A DNA stretch of 14,116 nucleotides from Moraxellaceae bacterium (GTDB lineage: Bacteria > Pseudomonadota > Gammaproteobacteria > Pseudomonadales > Moraxellaceae): the NCBI GenBank assembly GCA_030684415.1, contig JAUXNL010000414.1:1-14116 (forward strand), read 5' to 3'. The notes under the pieces are model-generated. The model was given only the letters and a program-made list of their open reading frames with translations, made no database searches and was not told the origin of the DNA. Positions 1 through 6,649 of the stretch are shown in pieces (position 1 is the first letter of the stretch; each line of letters starts with the position of its first letter). Made by a program: the position numbers and the translations under genes.

Positions 1-401
1 AGACGGCTATCTTCTGGCAGTTCATCCGGTGCATCGCGCAGTCGCAGCGCGGTATTCACCAGCTCGCGCAAACGCGGCAATTCCACTGGCTTGGAGACAA
101 AATCGAAGGCGCCCGCTTTCAGTGAGGCGACGGCCGCTTCCATGCTGCCATACGCAGTAATGACGGCAACGGGCAAATACGGATGATCGCGCTGGATGGC
201 CTGTACCAGGCTGATGCCACTGCCATCGGGCAAATGCATGTCGGTCAGGCACAGCTGGAATTTTTCCTTTTGCAGCCAGGCCATCGCGCTTTCCAGCGAG
301 TCGGCGCTGCGGGCATCAATGTCCATTCGCGCCAGCGTGATTTCCAGCAGTTCGCGAATATCCGGTTCATCATCGACAATCAGGGCGAGAGGTTTGCTCA
401 T
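1..401 (-). CDS. pilR: Type IV pilus response regulator PilR, N-terminal receiver part (runs off left edge)
   Basis: Only the first 133 residues are in the window, and they form a complete CheY-like receiver domain. Visible are the acidic pocket (VDDEPD, D10-D11), the phospho-acceptor D54 in LTDMHLPDGSG, the switch Thr T82 in VITAYGS and the conserved K104 in FVSKPVE. The start is the ATG at 401, preceded by a purine-rich AAGAAGAAGAAA tract, 14 nt after the pilS stop. PilR homologues are NtrC-type regulators: the receiver is followed by a sigma54-interacting AAA+ domain and a Fis-type DNA-binding domain, which would lie beyond the left edge and are not seen here. The partner is inferred from PilS directly upstream. 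A receiver alone cannot separate PilR from other NtrC-type regulators, so the name rests mainly on this neighbour. Known role in the family: activates the major pilin gene pilA. Confidence 0.88.
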   Translation of the reverse strand, partial: MSKPLALIVDDEPDIRELLEITLARMDIDARSADSLESAMAWLQKEKFQLCLTDMHLPDGSGISLVQAIQRDHPYLPVAVITAYGSMEAAVASLKAGAFDFVSKPVELPRLRELVNTALRLRDAPDELPEDSR

Positions 402-415
402 GGCATTTCTTCTTC

Positions 416-2041
416 TTAGTGCAGTCGTTCGGGATGCGCGAAAGTGATGCGGAAGCAGGCGCCCGGGTGACGGGGAATGTAATCCAGTCGGGCCTGGTTG
501 GCTTCACAGATTTCACGCGAAAGATAAAGGCCAAGGCCGGTGCCGGTGGCTTCGGTGGTGTAGAAGGGCTCGAACAGGTGCGCCAGTTGTTGCGGCGGGA
601 TGCCCGGGCCTTCGTCAATCACGTCAACATAGGGCTGCTGGCCAACGTCGAGCAGGCCGGCTTCTATCCGCACACGCGCTTCGCCCGTGGTTTTGCGGTT
701 GTAGCGTAGCCCGTTGACCACCAGATTGGTCAGCACCTGATAGAGCTGCTGTGGATCGAAGCGCGCCGGCATCATCTGGCGGCTGATCACCAGCACGATA
801 TCCACCGGTTCGGCACCGGGCAGGGCGAGATATTCTTCACGGAAACGGTTCAGCCATTCGGCCAGTTCCAGCACCTCCGGGTAGGAGGGCTGACGGCGCG
901 ACACGCTCAAGACATTTTCGACAATCGAATTCATGCGCCGACAATGCTGGTCAATGATTTCCAGCAGGCGCCGATCCGGCCCCATGAACGCATCAGACTC
1001 GGCCAGCAATTGCGTAGCGTGGCTGATGGCGCCGAGCGGGTTGCGGATTTCATGGGCGATACTCGCCGTCAACCGGCCCAGTGAGGCGAGCTTCAGGTGC
1101 TGGGCTTGCTGGATGAACTGAGCCGTATCTTCCAGAAAAATCAGCATGATGTGGCTGTTCGGATTTTGCGGGTTGAGGCGGGCAAACTTGGCGCTGATTT
1201 CGGCGCTTTCTTCGGTGTTGCGAAACGGAATCGGGCGCAACACCGGATTCTGCTGCCAGGCATAAAGATTGGCTTGCAGCGTCAAGGAGACTTCGTTGAG
1301 CGGTGTGCCGCGCGGGATGGAGTCGGCCAGCCCCAGCAACTGCCGCGTGGCGTCGTTACTGAGCAGCACATGACGCTCGCTGTCGACAACAATGATGCCC
1401 GTGCGCATACGGCGGATGATTTGTTCGTTCAGACGTTGCAAGGACTGCACATCGGCGGCGCGTTTGGCTGCCAGAGCCTCACCCCGGCGTGTGCGGTTGG
1501 CAATCATCTGGCTGAACAGGGCTACGGCAAAAAAACTGATGCCAAGAATGCCGACGTCGGCCAAGGCGTCGAGCATGTAGGCGCTGCTGTAGCTGAGCGT
1601 GAAATAGAATTGCTCGTAGAGAATGGCAATGGCAGCCACGGCGGCTACCAGTGTGCCGAGACGGCCGCTGAGCAGGATGTTGCCGGCGGCCACGGTCACC
1701 AGAAAGAGCATGGCCAATTGTGTGCTGGCACTGAGACCGCCACTGGCATGTACCAGCAGGGTCAGTACCAGAATGTCGAGCAGTAGCAACAGCAACGACT
1801 GCATCGGGATTTGCTTGCGCTGCCAGCGCAGGAAAACCAGTGTAGATACCGCCGTTGCAAAGTAGCCAACACCGGTGACCAGGAATAGCTCCCGGTCATG
1901 GGCGCCAATGACCGGGCTGTCGAGCTTCAATGCAAAAATGCCCAGCAGTGCAGACGCCAGCAGCAAGCGGTACCAAGCATAGACACGCAGCAGTTGCCAG
2001 TCGGCCGTGGCTTCCACGAGTGCCGGGGAGGATGCACTCAT
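416..2041 (-). CDS. pilS: Type IV pilus sensor histidine kinase PilS
   Basis: This is a 541-residue inner-membrane two-component sensor. Residues about 18-181 contain roughly six hydrophobic segments, the PilS hallmark. A PAS-like sensor region follows (about 200-312). The HisKA dimerisation domain has the H-box IAHEIRNPLG with phospho-acceptor H330. The ATP-binding domain has an N-box (LTNLVVNGLRY, 437-447), a G1 box (DEGPGIP, from D476) and a G2 box (GTGLGL, 500-505), so the kinase looks intact. I chose the ATG at 2041 rather than the in-frame ATG at 2143, because the longer form would add 34 non-conserved residues and overlap the small gene upstream by about 100 bp. With the chosen start the gap to that gene is 4 nt, which suggests translational coupling. 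In characterised relatives PilS senses pilin in the inner membrane and controls PilR phosphorylation. The length agrees with Pseudomonas PilS. Confidence 0.93.
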   Translation of the reverse strand: MSASSPALVEATADWQLLRVYAWYRLLLASALLGIFALKLDSPVIGAHDRELFLVTGVGYFATAVSTLVFLRWQRKQIPMQSLLLLLLDILVLTLLVHASGGLSASTQLAMLFLVTVAAGNILLSGRLGTLVAAVAAIAILYEQFYFTLSYSSAYMLDALADVGILGISFFAVALFSQMIANRTRRGEALAAKRAADVQSLQRLNEQIIRRMRTGIIVVDSERHVLLSNDATRQLLGLADSIPRGTPLNEVSLTLQANLYAWQQNPVLRPIPFRNTEESAEISAKFARLNPQNPNSHIMLIFLEDTAQFIQQAQHLKLASLGRLTASIAHEIRNPLGAISHATQLLAESDAFMGPDRRLLEIIDQHCRRMNSIVENVLSVSRRQPSYPEVLELAEWLNRFREEYLALPGAEPVDIVLVISRQMMPARFDPQQLYQVLTNLVVNGLRYNRKTTGEARVRIEAGLLDVGQQPYVDVIDEGPGIPPQQLAHLFEPFYTTEATGTGLGLYLSREICEANQARLDYIPRHPGACFRITFAHPERLH

Positions 2042-2045
2042 GGTG

Positions 2046-2294
2046 TCAGGGATGCTCTCGCAGGTAAGCGTCGCGATGGGCTTCGCTACAGAAAAAGTGC
2101 CCGCGTGACTGGGTGCTTTCCCCTTCGGGCACATGCACGCCACATTGTGCGCAGCGGCGCATGGCTTGCTGGCCGGGTGGCGGCGCTGCTGGCGTGTCGT
2201 CGTCTGGGCGTGGAGCGCCCCGAAAGCCTTTCACAAAGCGGTAGACAACCCAGGCAAGGGCGCCCAGCAACAGCAGTCTCAATATCAGGCCCAT
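2046..2294 (-). CDS. PP0621 family small membrane protein with a Cys/His cluster
   Basis: This is an 82-residue protein. Residues 3-20 are a hydrophobic segment (LILRLLLLGALAWVVYRF), probably an N-terminal membrane anchor. A Pro/Asp-rich linker (28-40) follows, then a compact C-terminal cluster of C48-x2-C51, H54, C69 and H73 with the reading RCAQCGVH and FFCSEAHR. This resembles the TRASH/MYND-like zinc-binding knuckles of the PP0621 family, which commonly sits next to pilS in beta- and gammaproteobacteria. A good ribosome binding site (GAAGGAAC) lies before the ATG, and the stop is 4 nt before the pilS start, so the two are probably co-transcribed. The biochemical role of the family is not established. 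Metal binding is inferred from residue spacing only. Confidence 0.82.
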   Translation of the reverse strand: MGLILRLLLLGALAWVVYRFVKGFRGAPRPDDDTPAAPPPGQQAMRRCAQCGVHVPEGESTQSRGHFFCSEAHRDAYLREHP

Positions 2295-2371
2295 GCCCGG
2301 TTCCTTCTGGTTGGTCGCGGGCTAGTCTATCCTATGCGCCCGCTCGTATCGCAAGCCGGAGTTTCCTTTTC
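2295..2371. promoter_or_regulatory. Divergent intergenic region between the pil operon and nadE
   Basis: This 77-bp spacer separates two genes that are read outwards, so it should hold both promoters. On the minus side the Shine-Dalgarno GAAGGAAC of the small membrane protein is clear. On the plus side GGAG at 2358-2361 precedes the nadE ATG by 10 nt. The T/A-rich run around 2322-2336 (TAGTCTATCCTATG) could contain a -10 element for nadE, with TTGGTC at 2311-2316 as a weak -35, but the spacing is not convincing. I see no clear operator dyad. Confidence 0.4.
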
Positions 2372-4003
2372 ATGACCACTGCTGCCCTGCGCATTGCCCT
2401 GGCCCAGGCCGATTTTCTGGTGGGTGACATTCCCGGCAATCTGGCGAAAGTGAAAGCCTTGGCCGCCGAGGCGCGTGATCGTCTGGCGGCGGACCTCATC
2501 GTCTTTCCCGAACTCTGCCTGATCGGCTATCCCCCTGAAGACCTCCTGCTGCGGCCCAGTGTGGAGCAGCGCATCGAGCAGGCGCTCAACGAGCTGGCAG
2601 AGGTGACGGGTATTCATGTGCTGGTGGGCTATCCGCGGTTGTGCGCGGGCCGCCTTTACAACATGGCCGGTGTCTTCCGTGATGGCGTGTTGCTGGCGGA
2701 GTACGCCAAGCAAGAGTTGCCGAACTATCAGGTTTTTGATGAAAAGCGCTATTTCACGCCAGGCCGTGAAGCGGCCGTGTTTGCGCTCAAGGGGCATCGG
2801 CTTGGCTTGACCCTCTGCGAAGACATCTGGCATAGCGGACCGGCGGCCGCCGCGAAAGCGGCCGGAGCCGAGCTGTTGCTCAATCTGAATGCGTCGCCGT
2901 TTCATCGTGGCAAGCAGGTAGAGCGTGAGGCGGTGGTGCGCGCCCGCGTCAAAGAATGCGGCTTGCCGGTGGTGTATGTGAATCTGGTGGGCGGGCAGGA
3001 CGAGCTGGTGTTTGACGGCGGCTCTTTCGTGATGGCTGCCGATGGCCGTCTTGTCACCGCGTTGCCTCGCTTTGAAGAACAACTCTCGGTGGTCGAATGG
3101 AACGGCAGTGCCTTTATAGCCGCCCCCTCTTCACAAGACGTGCTGACAGACGATGCCGAGGTGTACCAGGCGCTGGTGCTGGGTGTGCGCGACTATGTCG
3201 AAAAAAGCGGTTTTCGCGGCGTGGTGCTGGGGCTTTCTGGTGGTATTGATTCGGCCCTGACATTGGCGATTGCCGTGGATGCCATCGGCCCCGCCCGCGT
3301 GCAGGCGATCATGATGCCCTATCTCTACACCGCCACCATGAGCCTGGAAGATGCCGAGGCTGAGGCCCACAGGCTGGGTGTGCAGTATTCCGTGCTGCCC
3401 ATCGAGCCGATGGTGACGGCGTTTGCGGCGGCTTTGGCGCCGGAGTTTGCCGGCCTTGGCCGTGACAAGACGGAAGAGAACCTGCAAGCGCGTGCGCGCG
3501 GTGTGTTGCTGATGGCCATTTCCAACAAGAAAGGTCTGCTGGTGCTCACCACCGGCAACAAATCGGAAATGGCTGTCGGCTACTGCACGCTTTATGGCGA
3601 CATGGCCGGCGGCTTTGATGTGCTCAAGGATGTGCCCAAAACGCTGGTATTCCGTCTGTGCGAATACCGCAACCGCCTGACGCCCGACAATCCGCCGATT
3701 CCACAGCGCGTTATCGACCGGCCGCCCTCGGCCGAGCTGGCGCCTGACCAGAAAGATGAAGACTCGCTGCCACCCTATCCGGTGCTGGACGAAATCCTGC
3801 GTCGGTATGTGGAAGAAGACGAAAGTGCCGAGGCCATCGTGGCCGCCGGCTTTGATCGTGAGACGGTGCTGCGGGTGATCCGCATGGTCGACTTCAACGA
3901 GTACAAGCGCCGTCAGGCGGCTATCGGCCCGCGTATTACGGCCCGTGGATTCGGCAAGGATCGGCGTTATCCCGTGGTCAACGGTTGGAAAGCCGGCGAC
4001 TGA
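2372..4003 (+). CDS. nadE: Glutamine-dependent NAD+ synthetase
   Basis: This 543-residue cytoplasmic enzyme catalyses the last step of NAD+ biosynthesis: deamido-NAD+ + ATP + glutamine to NAD+. The N-terminal half (about 5-250) is a nitrilase-like glutaminase with the triad E47 (VFPELCLIGYPPEDLL), K113 (YAKQELPNY) and C149 (LTLCEDIWH). The C-terminal half (about 265-543) is an ATP pyrophosphatase domain with the P-loop GLSGGIDSAL (S289-S294) and the conserved TTGNKSEMAVGY and LYGDMAGGF segments. Both catalytic sets are present, so it should use glutamine directly. The length fits the shorter bacterial two-domain type. The open frame extends upstream to 1898, but the ATG at 2372 is the real start: it has GGAG 10 nt upstream and begins the family-conserved sequence, while the extension lies antisense to pilS and the PP0621 gene. 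It is followed by a strong terminator. Confidence 0.95.
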   Translation: MTTAALRIALAQADFLVGDIPGNLAKVKALAAEARDRLAADLIVFPELCLIGYPPEDLLLRPSVEQRIEQALNELAEVTGIHVLVGYPRLCAGRLYNMAGVFRDGVLLAEYAKQELPNYQVFDEKRYFTPGREAAVFALKGHRLGLTLCEDIWHSGPAAAAKAAGAELLLNLNASPFHRGKQVEREAVVRARVKECGLPVVYVNLVGGQDELVFDGGSFVMAADGRLVTALPRFEEQLSVVEWNGSAFIAAPSSQDVLTDDAEVYQALVLGVRDYVEKSGFRGVVLGLSGGIDSALTLAIAVDAIGPARVQAIMMPYLYTATMSLEDAEAEAHRLGVQYSVLPIEPMVTAFAAALAPEFAGLGRDKTEENLQARARGVLLMAISNKKGLLVLTTGNKSEMAVGYCTLYGDMAGGFDVLKDVPKTLVFRLCEYRNRLTPDNPPIPQRVIDRPPSAELAPDQKDEDSLPPYPVLDEILRRYVEEDESAEAIVAAGFDRETVLRVIRMVDFNEYKRRQAAIGPRITARGFGKDRRYPVVNGWKAGD

Positions 4004-4064
4004 CGAGTTTCTGGCACCTGCGTGCCAACAATCAGATGAGCGGCTGACTCATCAGTTGTCAGAC

Positions 4065-4101
4065 AAAACCCCTGCTGCCGGTTTCCGGCGCAGGGGTTTT
4101 T
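4065..4101 (+). terminator. Strong intrinsic terminator after nadE
   Basis: A perfect 11-bp stem (AAAACCCCTGC, 4065-4075, with GCAGGGGTTTT, 4090-4100) encloses a second perfect 5-bp stem (GCCGG/CCGGC, 4077-4081 with 4085-4089) and a TTT loop. One unpaired T lies at 4076. The hairpin ends in a run of five T. It is 62 nt after the nadE stop and should separate nadE from the acyl-CoA reductase gene. The A-rich 5' flank means it could also work on the opposite strand. Confidence 0.9.
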
Positions 4102-4318
4102 GCCTTGTGTTGTCCGACAAATGTCGTCAATTCCAGAGCAAATACTCTAACAATTTGATTTATAAGGATTTTCGTGACCGGCTGGGCGGTCGGGCGCATG
4201 GCTGTCAGCCGTCTATGCTGTCTAGACTTGTGCGGTCTGCGGATGGTCGGTGATGCCGGTCAGGGAGTGATGCAGACGCTCGTCTTCTGTCATCCGATCC
4301 ATCAAGGGAGTTGAACCC
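4102..4318 (+). promoter_or_regulatory. Leader and probable promoter region of the acyl-CoA reductase gene
   Basis: No gene is visible here. Because a strong terminator precedes it, the reductase gene needs its own promoter in this stretch. An AT-rich island at about 4135-4175 contains TATAAG (4161-4166), a possible -10, but no good -35 lies 16-18 bp upstream. A short dyad, AGAG-6-CTCT (4135-4148), overlaps the island. The 8-bp palindrome GTCTAGAC sits at 4220-4227. Starting transcription in the island would give a leader of about 150 nt. The Shine-Dalgarno AAGGGAG is at 4304-4310, 8 nt before the ATG. Confidence 0.4.
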
Positions 4319-6310
4319 ATGAATTATTTTCTGACCGGCGCCACCGGTTTTATCGGCAAGTTTCTGACCCAGCGCCTGCTGGACCGTGGCGGGGATGTGC
4401 ATGTGCTGGTGCGCCCGGGCAGTGAGCACAAGTTTGCGGCGCTACAGGCCCGGTTTCCTTTCCAGGCCGATCGGCTGCATGCCGTCAGTGGCGATCTGGG
4501 TCAGCCGGGACTGGGGTTGGCGCCGGCCTTTGTCCTGCAGATGGCAGGCAAGATTGATCACTTTTTTCATCTCGCGGCCATTTACGATATCGAGGCGCCG
4601 GAAGCCGAGCAGGTAAACGCGAATGTCGATGGCTCGCGCCATGCGCTGGCCGCCGCCGCTGCCCTCAAGGCGGGCTGTTTCCATTACGCCAGTTCGATTG
4701 CGGTCGCCGGGCTGTACAACGGCATTTTCCGCGAAGACATGTTTGAAGAAGCGGAAAAGCTCAACAACCCCTATCTGCGCACCAAGCATGATGCCGAAAA
4801 AGTCGTGCGCACCGAGGCAAAGGTGCCGGTGCGTATCTATCGTCCGGGCATGGTGGTCGGGCACACGCAAACGGGTGAAATCGACAAGATCGATGGCCCC
4901 TACTTCTTCTTCCGCCTGATCAAGACGCTGCGTGACACACTGCCGCGCTGGCTGCCGATGATCGGGGTGGAGGGCGGGCGCCTGAACATCGTGCCGGTAG
5001 ATTATGTGGCGGCAGCCATGGATGTGCTGGCACACAAGCCCGGGCTCGATGGACGCTGCTTCCATCTCACCGACCCCAAGCCGCACAAGGTGGGCGAGGT
5101 GATGAACATTTTTGCGCGCGCGGCCAGTGCGCCTGAGTTTGCCATGCGGGTTGATGCGCGCATGTTCGGCTTTGTACCGCCGGTGATTACCGGTGGCTTG
5201 GCGAAGCTGCCACCGGTGCAGCGCATCCGCCGGCAGTTCCTCAATGATTTCCAGATTCCGGAGGCCGCCGTTGGCTTCATCAACTACCCGACCAAATTTG
5301 ATTGCCGCGAAACCCTGAAAGAGTTGCAGGGTTCCGGCGTTGCCTGCCCGCGTCTGGATCAGTACGCCGGAGCTGTGTGGGATTTCTGGGCGCGTAACCT
5401 GGACTCTGATCTGTTCATTGACCGCACGCTCGCAGGCAATGTGAAGAACAAGGTGATTCTCATCACCGGCGCTTCCAGCGGCATCGGTAAGGCCACGGCC
5501 CTGCGCTTGGCCGAAACCAATGCCACTCTGCTGCTGGTGGCGCGCACACGCGACAAGCTGGAAGAAACCTTGGCGGAGGTAGAAGCCAAAGGTGGCAAGG
5601 CGTACTTGCATACCTGCGATGTCGCGAACATGGAGGATTGCGATCGTCTGGTGCAGGAAGTGCTGGCCGAGCATGGCCGTGTGGATGTGCTGGTGAACAA
5701 TGCCGGCCGTTCCATCCGCCGCAGCATCGCGCTGGCCTACGACCGCTTCCATGACTTCGAGCGCACCATGCAGCTCAACTATTTTGGTGCGCTGCGCCTG
5801 ATCATGGGCTTTCTGCCGTCGATGACGGCCAATCGGCGCGGGTTGATCATCAATATCTCGTCGATCGGTGTGCTCACTAACGCGCCGCGCTTTTCGGCCT
5901 ATGTGGCGTCGAAGTCGGCGCTGGATGCCTTCTCCCGTTGTGCGGCGGCGGAATTCTCCGACCAGAACGTGCGCTTCACCACCATCAACATGCCGCTGGT
6001 GCGCACGCCGATGATTGCGCCGACCAAAATGTACGACTACGCACCGGCGATTTCACCGGAAGAGGCGGCCGACATGATTTGTGATGCGATGATCAGACGG
6101 CCGAAACGCATCGCCACGCGACTGGGGGTATTTGCCCAGATTCTCTACGACATCGCGCCCAAGACGACCGAGATCATCATGAATACCGGTTTCCGTATGT
6201 TCCCGGATTCGGATGCGGCCAAAGGCCGGCCTGGGGAAGTAGTGGCAGAGGTGGCGCCGTCGTCGGAGCAGGTGGCGTTCCAGTACATCATGCGTGGCAT
6301 TTACTGGTGA
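4319..6310 (+). CDS. Two-domain SDR protein, probable fatty acyl-CoA reductase (alcohol-forming)
   Basis: This 663-residue protein has two fused Rossmann reductase domains. The N-terminal domain (about 1-365) is an extended, FAR-like SDR. It has the nucleotide-binding TGATGFIG at residues 6-13, HYASSIAVAG around S125-S126 and the catalytic pair Y152/K156 in YLRTK. The C-terminal domain (about 375-663) is a classical SDR similar to Acinetobacter Acr1. It has TGASSGIG (383-390), NNAG (460-463), S515, and Y528/K532 in YVASK. Both active sites look intact. This order and length match Marinobacter Maqu_2507 (about 660 aa), which reduces fatty acyl-CoA to fatty alcohol, and mycobacterial AcrA1. In that family one domain is thought to reduce acyl-CoA to aldehyde and the other aldehyde to alcohol, with NADPH. 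A role in wax-ester formation is inferred, since no wax synthase gene is in the window. The gene stands alone between a terminator and a structured non-coding stretch. The start is set by AAGGGAG 8 nt upstream. Confidence 0.82.
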   Translation: MNYFLTGATGFIGKFLTQRLLDRGGDVHVLVRPGSEHKFAALQARFPFQADRLHAVSGDLGQPGLGLAPAFVLQMAGKIDHFFHLAAIYDIEAPEAEQVNANVDGSRHALAAAAALKAGCFHYASSIAVAGLYNGIFREDMFEEAEKLNNPYLRTKHDAEKVVRTEAKVPVRIYRPGMVVGHTQTGEIDKIDGPYFFFRLIKTLRDTLPRWLPMIGVEGGRLNIVPVDYVAAAMDVLAHKPGLDGRCFHLTDPKPHKVGEVMNIFARAASAPEFAMRVDARMFGFVPPVITGGLAKLPPVQRIRRQFLNDFQIPEAAVGFINYPTKFDCRETLKELQGSGVACPRLDQYAGAVWDFWARNLDSDLFIDRTLAGNVKNKVILITGASSGIGKATALRLAETNATLLLVARTRDKLEETLAEVEAKGGKAYLHTCDVANMEDCDRLVQEVLAEHGRVDVLVNNAGRSIRRSIALAYDRFHDFERTMQLNYFGALRLIMGFLPSMTANRRGLIINISSIGVLTNAPRFSAYVASKSALDAFSRCAAAEFSDQNVRFTTINMPLVRTPMIAPTKMYDYAPAISPEEAADMICDAMIRRPKRIATRLGVFAQILYDIAPKTTEIIMNTGFRMFPDSDAAKGRPGEVVAEVAPSSEQVAFQYIMRGIYW

Positions 6311-6329
6311 CGAGGTAAGTACCGGTGCT

Positions 6330-6365
6330 AGCCGCTGGCTGAAAAATGCTTTTCAGCCAGCGGCT
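6330..6365. repeat. Perfect 16-bp inverted repeat just after the acyl-CoA reductase gene
   Basis: AGCCGCTGGCTGAAAA (6330-6345) and TTTTCAGCCAGCGGCT (6350-6365) are exact reverse complements with the 4-nt loop ATGC. It begins 19 nt after the reductase stop codon. It would form a very stable RNA hairpin, but CCCGG rather than a U-tract follows. It may therefore protect the 3' end of the mRNA, act as a pause or weak terminator, or stop convergent transcription, rather than be a standard intrinsic terminator. Confidence 0.75.
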
Positions 6366-6394
6366 TCCCGGTCAGGGATGGCCGGGGTCGCGAG

Positions 6395-6410
6395 TCAATC
6401 AAGTGATTGA
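6395..6410. promoter_or_regulatory. Perfect 7+7 dyad, candidate operator
   Basis: TCAATCA and TGATTGA are exact inverted copies around an AG spacer. The 16-bp dyad is AT-rich against a GC-rich background, which is typical of sites for dimeric regulators of the TetR, MarR or similar kind. I do not recognise the motif as a named box. It lies where a promoter for a small RNA ending at 6584 could sit. Its right half recurs as part of GTGATTGAT at 6535-6543. Confidence 0.3.
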
Positions 6411-6558
6411 TTCTGCGTGGAGCGATTCCGGATGTGTGTCGGAGTCGTGGGCTGAAATAGCACGGGATGGGCGTTCTTCAGCAAACTGTTAACAGCGGGC
6501 TGAAAAGATTTGCACAGCAAGTGAGCGGTGGCAGGTGATTGATGGTGGTTCTCCTTTC

Positions 6559-6584
6559 GGGCGTCTTCGGGCGCCCATTTTTTT
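6559..6584 (+). terminator. Intrinsic terminator with UUCG tetraloop
   Basis: The stem GGGCGTC (6559-6565) pairs with GGCGCCC (6570-6576), including one G-U pair, and is capped by TTCG closed by C-G, the exceptionally stable UUCG tetraloop. An A and seven T follow (6578-6584). The orientation is plus strand only, because no T-run lies on the other side. It is 248 nt beyond the acyl-CoA reductase stop, which is far for a simple gene end and fits a long 3' UTR or a separate short transcript. Confidence 0.85.
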
Positions 6585-6600
6585 GGCGGAGAGCACCGCT

Positions 6601-6630
6601 ATGACTGACGCCGCTATGTCTGACGCCGCT
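6601..6630. repeat. 15-bp tandem duplication
   Basis: ATGACTGACGCCGCT and ATGTCTGACGCCGCT lie head to tail with one mismatch. Partial copies extend the pattern on both sides (CACCGCT before, GTGAC after), giving about 2.5 units. It starts 16 bp after the UUCG terminator and ends 20 bp before the end of the GNAT gene on the other strand. Confidence 0.75.
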
Positions 6631-6649
6631 GTGACAATCGCGCGGCCGG

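Larger units (their letters stand above)
6311..6649. other. Structured non-coding stretch between acyl-CoA reductase and the GNAT gene
   Basis: This convergent interval of 339 bp holds no convincing gene but is full of structure. In order there are: a perfect 16-bp inverted repeat (6330-6365), a perfect 7+7 dyad (6395-6410), a short hairpin with TTCAGC/GCTGAA arms (6477-6504) around the palindrome CTGTTAACAG (6486-6495), an intrinsic terminator with a UUCG tetraloop (6559-6584), and a 15-bp tandem duplication (6601-6630). The 8-mer GGCTGAAA occurs three times (6337, 6450, 6498). The 9-mer GTGATTGAT occurs twice (6403, 6535). The plus-strand terminator implies transcription through here, either as a 3' UTR of about 270 nt or as a separate small RNA. 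I could not find a clear sigma70 promoter inside. Confidence 0.55.

Noticed and set aside
1097..1786. Plus-strand open frame of 229 codons antisense to pilS
   Set aside because: The pilS frame on the other strand carries intact H, N, G1 and G2 boxes; this frame has no family resemblance.
2042..2143. Upstream in-frame start for pilS
   Set aside because: It would overlap the upstream gene by about 100 bp and add non-conserved Cys/Lys-rich residues; the ATG at 2041 gives a normal PilS N-terminus.
1898..2371. N-terminal extension of nadE by 158 codons
   Set aside because: It is antisense to pilS and the PP0621 gene and precedes the well-placed ATG at 2372 with GGAG upstream; NAD synthetases do not carry such an extension.
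4035..4053. Hairpin GATGAG/CTCATC after nadE
   Set aside because: Only six pairs with a 7-nt loop and no T-run; the strong terminator just downstream explains transcription end.
4442..5752. Minus-strand open frame of 436 codons inside the acyl-CoA reductase gene
   Set aside because: It covers both SDR domains on the other strand, shows His/Arg-rich non-domain sequence and has no ribosome binding site of note.
6531..6550. Possible sigma54 promoter (TGGCAGG...)
   Set aside because: The GG is not followed by GC at the required spacing, and no -12 TTGC element is present.
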